Assembly (NCBI RefSeq): GCF_029544075.1 | Contig: NZ_JAJQJH010000001.1 | Location: 496,001 to 560,000, forward strand | Direction: 5' to 3' | Source: Chromohalobacter canadensis | GTDB lineage: Bacteria; Pseudomonadota; Gammaproteobacteria; Pseudomonadales; Halomonadaceae | Length of the DNA stretch: 64,000 nt | Shown here: positions 28,979 through 37,859 of the stretch, piece after piece | Position numbering within the stretch: the stretch's first letter is position 1 | Layout of the letters: every line of letters begins with the position of its first letter | Program-made: the position numbers and the translations under genes | The notes under the pieces: generated by a model | The model's input: the letters and a program-made list of their open reading frames with translations, nothing else | Told to the model about the DNA's origin: nothing | Databases searched by the model: none

Positions 28979-31900
28979 ACAAACCACGTTGGCCGGCACC
29001 GGCGAGCGCTTCATGCCTGAGTTCGACGGCAGTATCGTCGCCGAGCATCTTCATCGTTACCTGCTCGCCCGGCGTCATGTCGAGGGTCTTGCGGTGCTCG
29101 ACATCGCGAGCGGCGAAGGCTATGGCAGCCACCTGCTGGCCGAGCGCGCTGCAAGTGTGGTTGGCGTGGACATCGACCGCGACAGCATCGCCCATGCGAA
29201 GGCGACCTATCAGCGTGAAAACCTTGAATACCTTATCGGGGATTGCGCCGACATCCCCTTGCCGAACGACAGCTTCGATGTCGTGGTCAGCTTCGAGACC
29301 ATCGAACATCATGATCGACATGCGGAAATGCTCGAGGAAATCAAACGCGTGCTGCGCCCTGATGGGCTATTAATCCTGTCGAGCCCCGACCGCTACGAAT
29401 ACAGCACCGTGCGCAACTTCGACAATCCCTACCATGTTCGCGAACTCTATCGCCATGAGTTCGAGGCGCTGCTGAGCGAGTACTTTGCGCACCATACGCT
29501 GCTGCCTCAGCGTGTCGTTTACGGCTCGGCCATCTTCGGTGGGCAGGGCGATGAGTCGTTGCTGACATATAGTACCGATCATGCCGACGGCCGGCCTGGA
29601 TTGCCGGACCCCATGTACTGGATCGCTCTGGCCTCCGATGCCGACAAAGGGGTGCCGGCGGTGGCCAGCAGCTTCTACCGGCACTCGTTGGAGCACAGCG
29701 ACGAGGTCCTGCAGCTCGAGCGTAGCCTGGATGAGCACGAGGACGAGATCGCCCAGCAGCGTAGCGCCATAGACGAGCGGGAGTCGCGCATTGCCACCAT
29801 GCAAGCCGCCCTGAGCGACCAGACCCAGGCCATCGAGACGCGCGATAGACAGCTGGAAGAGTTACGACTCGAACGTGATGAACGTATCGCCGCGCTTCAA
29901 ACCAGCGAGAATCATACCCGCTGGATGTACAGCAGCTACTTTCATCTTCAATCGCGCGCGCGCTCGCCCGGTTGGCTACTCAAGCGCTTTGTGGCACGTC
30001 TAGTGCAACTGCCTGCGGAATACTGGCGGGCCAGCCACGAGCGATCGCTCATCGTCGAGTCGGGGCTGTTCGATGCCGACTGGTACCGTGAACAGAACCC
30101 CGACGTGCATGAACTTAACCTGGACCCGCTGCATCATTACCATCGCCATGGCGGTTACGAAGGTCGGGCCGCATCCCCCGACTTCGACACCGGCGATTAC
30201 CTGCGTCGCCATCCTGAACTGGCCACCGGGCGGCAGCATCCGTTGTTGCATTATCTAGAGACCATACGCCACAAGGCTGGCCGAGCATCCGCCGGGCAGA
30301 ATGGTGCTGAGACGGGCGAGGGCATCACCCAGGTTACCGGTGACCGGTTGTTCCCACAGCTGTTCGAAGACGCCTCTCAGGTCAGCGAAAACCGTACCGA
30401 ACTCACCGATCATCATCTCGACGGTGATACCCGAATTCGCGCCATCGCCCTGTACCTGCCGCAATTCCACCCCATCGCCGAAAACGACCGCTGGTGGGGC
30501 AAAGGGTTCACCGAGTGGACCAACGTCAGCAAGGCCGTACCGCAGTTCGTCGGCCATGAGCAGCCGCGCCTCCCCGGCGAGCTGGGCTTTTACGACCTGC
30601 GTCTGCCGCAGGTTCAGGAGCGCCAGGTCGAACTGGCCCGTCAGCACGGCCTCGAAGCCTTCTGCTTTCACTACTACTGGTTCAGCGGGCGCAAGCGCTT
30701 GTTGTACACGCCCATCGAGCAGTACGTGGCCAACCCCAACATCGACTTTCCGTTTTGCATTTGCTGGGCCAACGAAAACTGGACGCGGCGTTGGGACGGT
30801 CAGGAAAACGACGTGCTCATGGCCCAGCGCCACGAGCCGCATGACGACCTCGAATTCATCGAGGACCTGGCGCCGTTGCTCGAAGACCATCGCTACCTGC
30901 GCGTCGACGGCAAGCCGCTACTGATCGTCTACCGCATCGATATCCTGCCTGACGCCCGCAAGACCGCGGAGACCTGGCGCGAATACTGTCGCGAGCGTGG
31001 CATTGGCGAAATCCACCTGGTCGCCGCGCAGAGCTTCGGCATCGGCGACCCCACGCCCTATGGCTTCGATGCCGCCGTCGAATTTCCCCCGCACGGCCTT
31101 CAGGCGAACCAGATGGCAAGCGAGCTGGAATTCCTCAACCCCGACTTCGCCGGCCGCGTCTACGACTACCATGACGTCGTCAACACCCAGCTGGCCAAGC
31201 CGGCGCCGGACTATCGTCTCTACCAAACCGTGTTTCCCGCCTGGGACAACGAAGCCCGCAAACCCGGGCGTGGGCACATCTTCCATCGTGCCAGCCCGGC
31301 CGCCTACCGGCGCTGGCTGGCCCACGCCTGCCGCCATGCCGACCACAACGGTGGCGACGGCCAACTGGTCTTCATCAACGCCTGGAACGAGTGGGCTGAA
31401 GGCGCCTACCTCGAACCTGACCGCCGACACGGTTACGCCTACCTGCAGGCGACCCAGCAGGTCCTTGCGCAATTCCCGGCGCCAGCGAGCGATGACTCGC
31501 CCCGCGCTATTCGCGCGATGACCGCCGTAGAGCGTCATCACGATACCGCCGTGGTGTTGCATCTGTACTATCCCGACCTGTGGGACGAGATCAGTCCTTA
31601 CCTGGCGCATCTGAACGGCGACTACGACCTCTACGTGACCCTGCCCGAGAGCGCCTCCGACGAGGCCGAGGCGCGGGTGCGGCGTGACGTACCCGAAGCG
31701 CGATTCGCCCGTGTCGCCAATCGTGGCCGCGATATCTCCCCCTTCCTGGAAGTGCTGCGCGGCATCATGGAGCACGGCTACGGTCAGGTCTGCAAGGTAC
31801 ACGCCAAGCGCAGCGTGCACCGTGGCGACGGCGACGACTGGCGTCGTGAAATGTTCGGTAGCCTGCTCGGCTCCGCCGAGAAGATCGCCGCCATTCGCAG

Positions 31901-32432
31901 CGCTTTCGAAAAGCACGGCGACCTGGGGCTGGTGGGACCGGCGGGGCATTGGCTATCGTATACCCGCTACTGGGGCATCCACCCCGAAAGCCCGGCCCGG
32001 GTCAAGGCGCTGCTCAAGGCCATGGGCAGCGAAACCCCGCTCGATTCCCTCAACTTTTTCGCCGGCTCCATGTTCTGGTGTCGCCCCGAAGCATTGAAAC
32101 CCCTGCTCGACAACGTTGACTGGGACGACTTCGAGCATGAGCTGGGGCAAACCGATGGCGCGCTGGGGCACATCCTCGAGCGCGTGATCCCCCACGCCTG
32201 CCAGCATGCCGGCTTTAGCGTGGCCGACACCCGCCATCCCGACGACCCCACCGCATTGAGTCAGCCGCTCAAGCATTACGCCTATGCGGCGCCATGCCCC
32301 GCGCCGGATGCTGTGGCCGACCCCCAGCCCGCGCGGCAGTGGCCCGGCTTCCAGGCCCGCCTACGCCAACTGGCCCGCAAGAGTGCCCTGGCCCGCAGGG
32401 TACGGCGCGAGATCCTCAATCGGATTGGTTGA
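28965..32432 (+). CDS. Fused methyltransferase, WbsX and RgpF glycan-assembly protein with FD modules
   Basis: 1155 residues, no membrane segments. Order: a SAM methyltransferase (about 20-200; motif I VLDIASGEGYGSHL); a coiled coil (about 250-315); two FD modules (about 369-440; FDADWYREQNPDVHELN, FDTGDYLRRHPELATG); a WbsX/GT99-like domain (about 490-835; IALYLPQFHPIAENDRWWGK, INAWNEWAEGAYLEPD); an RgpF rhamnan-synthesis domain (about 860-1090; VVLHLYYPDLWDEISPYL, ANRGRDISPFLEVLRGIM, CKVHAKRS). It probably extends and caps a rhamnose-containing O-polysaccharide on the cytoplasmic face before Wzm/Wzt export; the coiled coil may set chain length, as in WbdD-type terminators. The start overlaps wzt. 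The FD modules are shared with three secreted proteins of this window, which is unusual for a cytoplasmic enzyme. Confidence 0.9.
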   Translation: MKQIEQTTLAGTGERFMPEFDGSIVAEHLHRYLLARRHVEGLAVLDIASGEGYGSHLLAERAASVVGVDIDRDSIAHAKATYQRENLEYLIGDCADIPLPNDSFDVVVSFETIEHHDRHAEMLEEIKRVLRPDGLLILSSPDRYEYSTVRNFDNPYHVRELYRHEFEALLSEYFAHHTLLPQRVVYGSAIFGGQGDESLLTYSTDHADGRPGLPDPMYWIALASDADKGVPAVASSFYRHSLEHSDEVLQLERSLDEHEDEIAQQRSAIDERESRIATMQAALSDQTQAIETRDRQLEELRLERDERIAALQTSENHTRWMYSSYFHLQSRARSPGWLLKRFVARLVQLPAEYWRASHERSLIVESGLFDADWYREQNPDVHELNLDPLHHYHRHGGYEGRAASPDFDTGDYLRRHPELATGRQHPLLHYLETIRHKAGRASAGQNGAETGEGITQVTGDRLFPQLFEDASQVSENRTELTDHHLDGDTRIRAIALYLPQFHPIAENDRWWGKGFTEWTNVSKAVPQFVGHEQPRLPGELGFYDLRLPQVQERQVELARQHGLEAFCFHYYWFSGRKRLLYTPIEQYVANPNIDFPFCICWANENWTRRWDGQENDVLMAQRHEPHDDLEFIEDLAPLLEDHRYLRVDGKPLLIVYRIDILPDARKTAETWREYCRERGIGEIHLVAAQSFGIGDPTPYGFDAAVEFPPHGLQANQMASELEFLNPDFAGRVYDYHDVVNTQLAKPAPDYRLYQTVFPAWDNEARKPGRGHIFHRASPAAYRRWLAHACRHADHNGGDGQLVFINAWNEWAEGAYLEPDRRHGYAYLQATQQVLAQFPAPASDDSPRAIRAMTAVERHHDTAVVLHLYYPDLWDEISPYLAHLNGDYDLYVTLPESASDEAEARVRRDVPEARFARVANRGRDISPFLEVLRGIMEHGYGQVCKVHAKRSVHRGDGDDWRREMFGSLLGSAEKIAAIRSAFEKHGDLGLVGPAGHWLSYTRYWGIHPESPARVKALLKAMGSETPLDSLNFFAGSMFWCRPEALKPLLDNVDWDDFEHELGQTDGALGHILERVIPHACQHAGFSVADTRHPDDPTALSQPLKHYAYAAPCPAPDAVADPQPARQWPGFQARLRQLARKSALARRVRREILNRIG

Positions 32433-32444
32433 AGGTGCCTTTCG

Positions 32445-32479
32445 GGAACCGACCCAGCGCCAAGCGCTGGGTCGGTTCC
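32445..32479 (+). terminator. Hairpin ending the polysaccharide operon
   Basis: Sixteen-base perfect arms (32445-32460, 32464-32479) around a CAA loop begin 12 bases after the stop. No T tract follows. Confidence 0.75.
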
Positions 32480-32713
32480 ACTCTGGGCTCGCGTTCCCAA
32501 CCCGGTGCAATCACGCGTGCCGGATGCAGACCATGGATGTCACGTCGATATCACGGGGTGAATTTTCCTTCTCACATCCCTTGTTTTAGAGTGTCTAATG
32601 TTTCTTTTCTCCCTTTTTCTGCGGATTACAATGTAAGTGAATGTTCACTTCTTAACAGGAATCGCGAGTTTTAAACCCCTGAATTGCGCTTACTAACCTG
32701 TTTTAACTAGCGC

Positions 32714-32742
32714 TTGCAAAGTGCGTCACCGGGCTCTAGCAT
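32714..32742 (+). promoter_or_regulatory. Candidate promoter of the S-layer-like gene
   Basis: TTGCAA (32714-32719) and TAGCAT (32737-32742) are 17 bp apart, inside and just after an AT-rich stretch (32570-32720) that contrasts with the GC-rich surroundings. Transcription from here would give a leader of about 280 nt before the ATG at 33029. Confidence 0.5.
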
Positions 32743-32750
32743 CCACGTGA

Positions 32751-32911
32751 GGTGAGAACAGTCAGGTATGCCATGGGCTGCTAGCTACTGTCAGTTCAGG
32801 CAAATGACTGTTCCAAGTTCTCACCCAGGGGAACGGACCTAGTACAGTGGTCAAACACTAGGATCTTCCTTGTTAAGCACTTCTTGTCGATCTGCGCAGA
32901 TTGGCAAGATC
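32751..32911 (+). promoter_or_regulatory. Structured 5' leader of the S-layer-like mRNA
   Basis: Nested inverted repeats: GGTGAGAAC (32751-32759) with GTTCTCACC (32818-32826), enclosing AACAGTCA with TGACTGTT; then CCTAGT (32838-32843) with ACTAGG (32857-32862); then a weaker GATCTGCGCAGATT element near 32890. Long folded leaders are common on S-layer mRNAs, where they give long half-life. There is no gene in 32480-33028. Confidence 0.5.
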
Positions 32912-33028
32912 GAACCACAGTAGCGTCTGCGAGCAGTATTGCGCAGAGGGTTCGAAGCTGAACTGGATCCAATAGGCGGTGGCTTACCGCAAAGTGGCAA
33001 CATTTGCATATGCAAGGAGAATGCCGGA

Positions 33029-35164
33029 ATGGCTAATATTTCTTTTGACGCTAACTATTATTACGAACAAAAGCTCAATCAGCTCCAGAGCACGGACAGC
33101 GAGCAATATGGTGACTGGACCATCGCTGACGTCGCTTTGGCCTTCAACGAAAGCGGTCTGACGGCTGAAGAGCACTATGAGCAGTATGGTGCTACAGAAG
33201 GTCTGAACCCGAGCGCGGAATTCGACTCTCAGGCATACCTGAGCGCCAAGCTGGGCCAGATGCAGGAACAGGACAGCGAGCAGTACGCTGACTGGACCGT
33301 CGCAGACGTCGCGCAGGCGTTCGAAGAAAGCGGCCTGAGCCCGCTGGAGCACTACAACCAGTTCGGCCAGGACGAAGGCCTGGAAGCCGTTCCGGCGGGT
33401 GAGTCAACTGGAAGCCTCACTGAAGCGCTGTCCGACCTGGCTGATGCCCAGCAAGCTGAAGTCGACTTCCGCGAAGGCCTTGGCGATCTGGACGTTAACG
33501 CTGACGGCGAAATCGACGTTGACGGCTCTGTCGACGTTGAAGCAGGCGAAGCTTCCGCGGACGACGTGAAAGACTTCTACACCAACGCTTCCGCCAACAT
33601 GAAAGCGCAGACCAACATCGATAGCTTCGCTGGTCGTTCTGCTACCGTTCAGGATGCTGCCATCTCTGACAAGCAGTCCGAGCTGGAAACAGCCGTTCAG
33701 GACGAAACTGACGATGCTGCAGACGGCATGACCAGCCTGTTGGAGACTCTGGAAACACGCCAAGAGACTCTAGCCACCAAGCAAGCTGAAGTTGCCGACG
33801 CTGAAGAAGCCTATAGCGATGAGGTCACTGCGTTTGATGCTGTCAACAATGTAACTGTTGGCACCACTGCGGGAAATGTGAATTTTGTCAACGACGAATT
33901 CGGTACGCTGACTTCAGAAGGTGACATCGATACTGCTTATGCAGAACTCGTCGATGGTCAGTGGGAACTGACAGCTGATGGCGCAACTGCTGGCGATAGC
34001 AGCGGTAAGCTAAAAGGTATCGCTGATCTGTACGCACAGTCTCAGGCTCTTGATTCTGCCAATGCCACTGAACAAACCGCTCTGGATGCCGTTCAGGAAA
34101 CTGTCGAGGACATCATCCTGGCAGAATCTGGTGCCTACGAAGTCGCAGACAACGGTAGTGCCTTTGACGAGACTACTGGTGCTGTCGACCTGAGCGCTGG
34201 TGATGCCACTGTCTACGAGACTGAGGCTGCCGCTGATGCTGGCACCGAAGCCGTTTACACCATTGATCTGGCGGGTGCTGAGACAGACAACACTGCTAGT
34301 ACTGGTGAGACTATCACCATTGGCGGTGAGACAGTGTTTACCGGCGAAACCGGAGGCACAGGTATTACTGATGCTGCTGCTATCGTTAGCGATATCGACA
34401 GCAACACGGTTACCATCGACACTGTAACCTACGACATCGCCGCAGTGAGTGATTCTACAACTCAGATCACTCTGACTGCCCAGAGCGTAGCAGATGTTAC
34501 CGCAGATTTGACAGTTGGCGGCACTGGCACTGCGCCGACTACTACCACCTTCGCCACTACCACTGATGGTGAGGCTGCCGGTGCTACTGAGTCGGCCGAT
34601 ATTTCCGATGCTAATGCGCTGAGTAATGCGATTAGTGCACTGGAAGGCTTTGAAGAGCAGGTTTCTTCCTTCGAAGAGTCGCGTGATCTGAACAACCAGC
34701 TTGATTCACTGGAAGGCGACATCGAAGACGCCACCGCCGCCATCGAGAATGATCCGGACAACGAAGATGCTCCGGGCCTCGGCGTAACGCTGGCTGACTT
34801 TACTGATGGCGCGCAGGGTACTTCCGACAACGAAGTCTTCCTGTTCGAAGACAGCACTGACACTGACGTTGACATCGGTAACTTCGGCGCCGGTGGTGAA
34901 GACAAGATCTACTTCGGCGAAGGCTTCAGCCTGGTCGAGTTGGGCGACGACGCTATCTCCGACAACGTCGGCGATGCCGCTGCTCAAGAGATCTTCTGGG
35001 AGCAGGATGGCAATAACGTCAACCTGTACGTCGAAGCTGAAACCTTCGGTGGTAACAGCGCCGGTGAAGCTGACGTGACCAAGGTCACTCTGACCGGTGT
35101 CGACGGTGCCGACATTAACGACGAGCTGAGCGCAGGCTTCCTGTCCGCTGGTGAAGTCGCCTAA
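33029..35164 (+). CDS. Acidic secreted S-layer-like protein with N-terminal FD modules (P1)
   Basis: 711 residues from the ATG at 33029 (AAGGAG 9 bases upstream); the longer TTG frame is unlikely. Residues 1-128 hold two FD modules (FDANYYYEQKL...HYEQYGATEG; FDSQAYLSAKL...HYNQFGQDEG). At residue 129 (SLTEALS) the body begins. It is Asp/Glu/Ala/Thr-rich and almost free of Cys, with an EF-hand-like DVNADGEIDVDG near 150, coiled-coil stretches, beta-rich Thr repeats, and a C-terminal domain from about 592 (TSDNEVFLFEDSTDTD, TKVTLTGVDG). It ends SAGEVA, a plausible type I secretion signal. There is no Sec signal. Biased codon use, strong leader and a clean terminator suggest an abundant surface protein. 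The domain family is not one I recognise by name. The body/module junction carries the 21-bp repeat shared with the gene at 35654-37561. Confidence 0.85.
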   Translation: MANISFDANYYYEQKLNQLQSTDSEQYGDWTIADVALAFNESGLTAEEHYEQYGATEGLNPSAEFDSQAYLSAKLGQMQEQDSEQYADWTVADVAQAFEESGLSPLEHYNQFGQDEGLEAVPAGESTGSLTEALSDLADAQQAEVDFREGLGDLDVNADGEIDVDGSVDVEAGEASADDVKDFYTNASANMKAQTNIDSFAGRSATVQDAAISDKQSELETAVQDETDDAADGMTSLLETLETRQETLATKQAEVADAEEAYSDEVTAFDAVNNVTVGTTAGNVNFVNDEFGTLTSEGDIDTAYAELVDGQWELTADGATAGDSSGKLKGIADLYAQSQALDSANATEQTALDAVQETVEDIILAESGAYEVADNGSAFDETTGAVDLSAGDATVYETEAAADAGTEAVYTIDLAGAETDNTASTGETITIGGETVFTGETGGTGITDAAAIVSDIDSNTVTIDTVTYDIAAVSDSTTQITLTAQSVADVTADLTVGGTGTAPTTTTFATTTDGEAAGATESADISDANALSNAISALEGFEEQVSSFEESRDLNNQLDSLEGDIEDATAAIENDPDNEDAPGLGVTLADFTDGAQGTSDNEVFLFEDSTDTDVDIGNFGAGGEDKIYFGEGFSLVELGDDAISDNVGDAAAQEIFWEQDGNNVNLYVEAETFGGNSAGEADVTKVTLTGVDGADINDELSAGFLSAGEVA
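33413..33433 (+). repeat. 21-bp inverted repeat, left copy, candidate recombination site
   Basis: Starts AGCCTCACTG and ends GCGCTGTCC, encoding SLTEALS in P1. The exact reverse complement is at 37541-37561. Identity stops abruptly on the module side and fades on the body side. Confidence 0.8.
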
Positions 35165-35216
35165 GGTCTTTTGACCTGCACCCTTTGAGGGGGCTCCGGC
35201 TCCCTTATCGAGTGAT

Positions 35217-35243
35217 AACCCCCGGCTTAGGTCGGGGGTTTTT
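35217..35243 (+). terminator. Rho-independent terminator of P1
   Basis: AACCCCCG (35217-35224) pairs with CGGGGGTT (35233-35240), followed by TTT, 52 bases after the stop. Confidence 0.88.
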
Positions 35244-35496
35244 CGTTACTTATTTCTCAAAATGGTGTTACCCGTGTAAGAAATATCGCCAATTAATGTA
35301 AGCTATTTCCTACAATAGCCGCGGAGGCTTTATATCGAGCCCGCTGGTTATCAGCTCAAAAGAATGCCAGGGTTTACCTGGTGCCCGCCGCGCGATGTGG
35401 ACTTTATCTCTTATCATCTGCTCCCGTTACGTCCTGGTCGCTGGCCGAGGCTGCAGCCATTGTGACAAGTCTATTCATTGCACTCGATCCAAATAA

Positions 35497-35522
35497 AAAA
35501 CCCCCAGCCGAGGCTAGGGGTT
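35497..35522 (-). terminator. Rho-independent terminator of the silent gene (P4)
   Basis: On the minus strand, AACCCCTAGCC pairs with GGCTGGGGGTT (one mismatch) and is followed by TTTTTATTT. It serves transcription coming from 37561 towards 35654. Between it and the P4 stop lie two small hairpins (35614-35631 and 35641-35654). The interval 35244-35490 between the two convergent terminators shows no gene. Confidence 0.8.
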
Positions 35523-35653
35523 AGATCGTACTTCATTTGGGCAAGTAAGCACCTTAGCGCTTACTGCATCAGGCAGCCTGTACTGCACCACCCGATGACT
35601 TCAAAGGAGCAAAGGGGAGGTTGCCCTCCCCCTATGGCCTAGCTCAAAAGAGC

Positions 35654-37561
35654 TTAGGCGACGGTCAAGAAGCCGTCAGAGTTGATGCTAACTTCACCAC
35701 CGGTGACGCCAGTCAGGGTGACCTCGGTCATGTCGGCAGAGTCACTGGAGCTGTTCCCGGCGAAGACCTTCTCTTCGAAGAAGACAGAGGTATCGGTGCC
35801 GTTGTCCACCACGATAGCTTCGAGGGCAGAAGCATCGCCCAGATCGTCGGTAATGTCATCGGCAGTTACCACGTCGCGCTGCTCACCAACGTAGATACGG
35901 TCGCCAGCAACCTCGCCTTCAGCGTTGGTTTCAGTCACTGCGAAGTTGTCGATGGCCGCATCGGTATCGCCCAGCAGGAAGATATCGTTGTCGGCGGTGC
36001 CAGCTTCGTCGGCGGAATCGATGGCCTCAACCGCGAAGCCTTCGTCTTCCAGGGAAGTTTCGGCTTCCTCAACGGAGGCGTCGAGCTGAGCCAAGTCATC
36101 GACCAATCCTTGAGTCTGCGCAGCGAGATCCTGCGCGTCGGACAGCTCGCTTTCGGCGTCAGAGACAGCGTCGACTAGCTCCTGACGGTCTTCCTGCAAT
36201 TCCTTGATCGTGTTCAAGACCTCGCCAGTGCCGGTCAGATCGAAGCTGGCTTTTGCAGCCTGAACATCGCCGTTGAGCTCAACGCGCTCTTCGGTATCCG
36301 CAACAGCAGCGTTAACAGCCTGTTCTGCGGCAGTCAGCTCTTCACCCTCAGCGGCTTCGAAAGTGAAGTCATAGCCAGCGATGATAGAGACCTCGGCATC
36401 AACGTCACCTTCGTTGACTTCCTCGACATCGAGGATAGTCGCGATGTTGTCGCGCACGTCGAGGAGGTTGACGCCGGAAGCAGCCTCGGCATTTTCGCCG
36501 CCGGCACCGATGTGAGCGTTGATGGCATCACGAACCGAGTCCAGCAGGGCTGCGTTGTCGCCATTGACGGAGACGAAGCTCTCTACGGCCTGCTCGGCAT
36601 CAGCGATGGCTTGCTGCCACTCAGAGGCAGTGCCTGTCTCGGTTGAGACGTTACTGGCTCCACTGTCAACCAAACCACTACTAATGTTGGTATCCGCTGC
36701 ATACCCGGACACATCGTTGGCTTCGATATAGTCTGCGGTATTAAAAGCTGCAACACTTACAACAGCATCAGCGCCACCACCGGTGTTAGATACGGACACA
36801 TCTTCACCAGCAGCTGCACCGGTAACAGTCAGAGTGCCTCCGGCGTAAGAAGCAGTCACATTGCTATCGGTACTAACTTCTGTAGCGAGGGCGCCACCTG
36901 TTGTGTCGAGATTTGTATCCCAGGCAGTTGTATACTCAGTGCCATTGACGGTCACGGAGAAGGTCGCAGAGTCAGTCAGCCCAGACAGGTCAATAGTGGA
37001 CTCTTGAGCTACATCCGCGAAGTCTTCGGAAATGTAGGAAGGGTCAGTAGTCAGGCCACTATCAGTCGCAGTATCGCCCGCAACTTCATAAACAGCAGTC
37101 AGAGTGGAGATATCTGTGCCGTCAGATGCATAGACGGTTTCATCCGCATCGACGTCGGCCTGAGCTTCGGTTTCGGCGGCGTTCAGGTTGGCATCGGACA
37201 TGCGGGAGTCGGCAGCCACGGAGTCCAGCTCAGTGACAGCAGCATCGATATCGGTTTGTGTCACATCAGTTGCTTCACCATCGGCAGCGGCAGCGGCCGA
37301 CTGGAGCTCAGCAGCACGTGCGCTTGCCAGTGTGGCCTGGTCGTCGAGTAGATCGTTTTCGGCGGTAACCACGGCGTCATCGGCGGCGGTATCGGCCTGC
37401 TCGATGGCGGTTGCCACTTCTGCAGTAGTCGGCTCTTCGTCTTCGGCAACGCCAGAAATAGCTGCGGTTTCTTCGAGCAGCTCGTTGTCAGCGTTGTCGT
37501 TCAGGAAAGAGGAACGCTCGTCCTGTGCAGTCTGCAGGGTGGACAGCGCTTCAGTGAGGCT
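35654..37561 (-). pseudogene. Promoterless, 5'-less S-layer-like gene body (P4), possible silent cassette
   Basis: An uninterrupted reading frame of 635 codons plus stop that enters from 37561 at SLTEALSTLQTAQDERSSFL. It contains no N-terminal FD modules, and no ATG or ribosome site at its beginning; in-frame TGA lies just beyond at 37577-37579. An internal GTG at 37417 is not a credible start because homologous coding continues upstream. The body is acidic and Ala/Asp/Thr-rich like P1. Its C-terminal ~120 residues are paralogous to P1 (TADNDIFLLGDTDAAIDNF, TEVTLTGVTGG, ending DGFLTVA). It is convergent to P1 and has its own terminator. Loss of the 5' end exactly at the module/body boundary, with an otherwise intact frame, fits a silent cassette for inversion better than random decay, but simple truncation remains possible. 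Confidence 0.75.
37541..37561 (-). repeat. 21-bp inverted repeat, right copy, candidate recombination site
   Basis: Reads GGACAGCGC...CAGTGAGGCT on the plus strand, the exact reverse complement of 33413-33433. It is in the same reading phase relative to the P4 body as the left copy is to P1. Confidence 0.8.
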
Positions 37562-37724
37562 CCGGCGTCGCGTTCTTCAACCGGTTGCTTTTCCGGGCAT
37601 TCCTCCCGCAGTGGATAGCGCGCAACCTACCGACAACCGGTTTCATGCGTGGCAACCACACCGAGGTGGCGATGGGGCACGACGGGTTCAAAATTGTGTC
37701 GCGGGGTTCCTGATATAGCAGCGA

Positions 37725-37753
37725 CGGCGATGACATCAGCTTCGGTGATGTCG
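37725..37753 (+). repeat. 29-bp copy of the P2 C-terminal coding sequence
   Basis: CGGCGATGACATC...GATGTCG is identical to 47299-47327 inside the RTX-like gene P2, in direct orientation, with weaker similarity on both sides. In frame it reads GDDISFGDVATGV against GDDISFGDVVTGV in P2, after an in-frame stop. It appears to be a remnant of a P2-like gene end. The rest of 37562-37859 holds no recognisable gene. Confidence 0.7.
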
Positions 37754-37859
37754 CGACCGGGGTGTCCGGGGCGCCGTCGCCGATTGCGGCGCGATGGCTA
37801 CCCGTAAAGGGGTTGGGTACAATGCAGCGTTTTGTGAGCTGGCCGTCACGGAGGGTGCC

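Noticed and set aside
35654-37417. P4 as a normal gene starting at the GTG at 37417
   Set aside because: No ribosome site, and the P1-like coding sequence (SLTEALS onward) continues in frame for 48 codons upstream of it.
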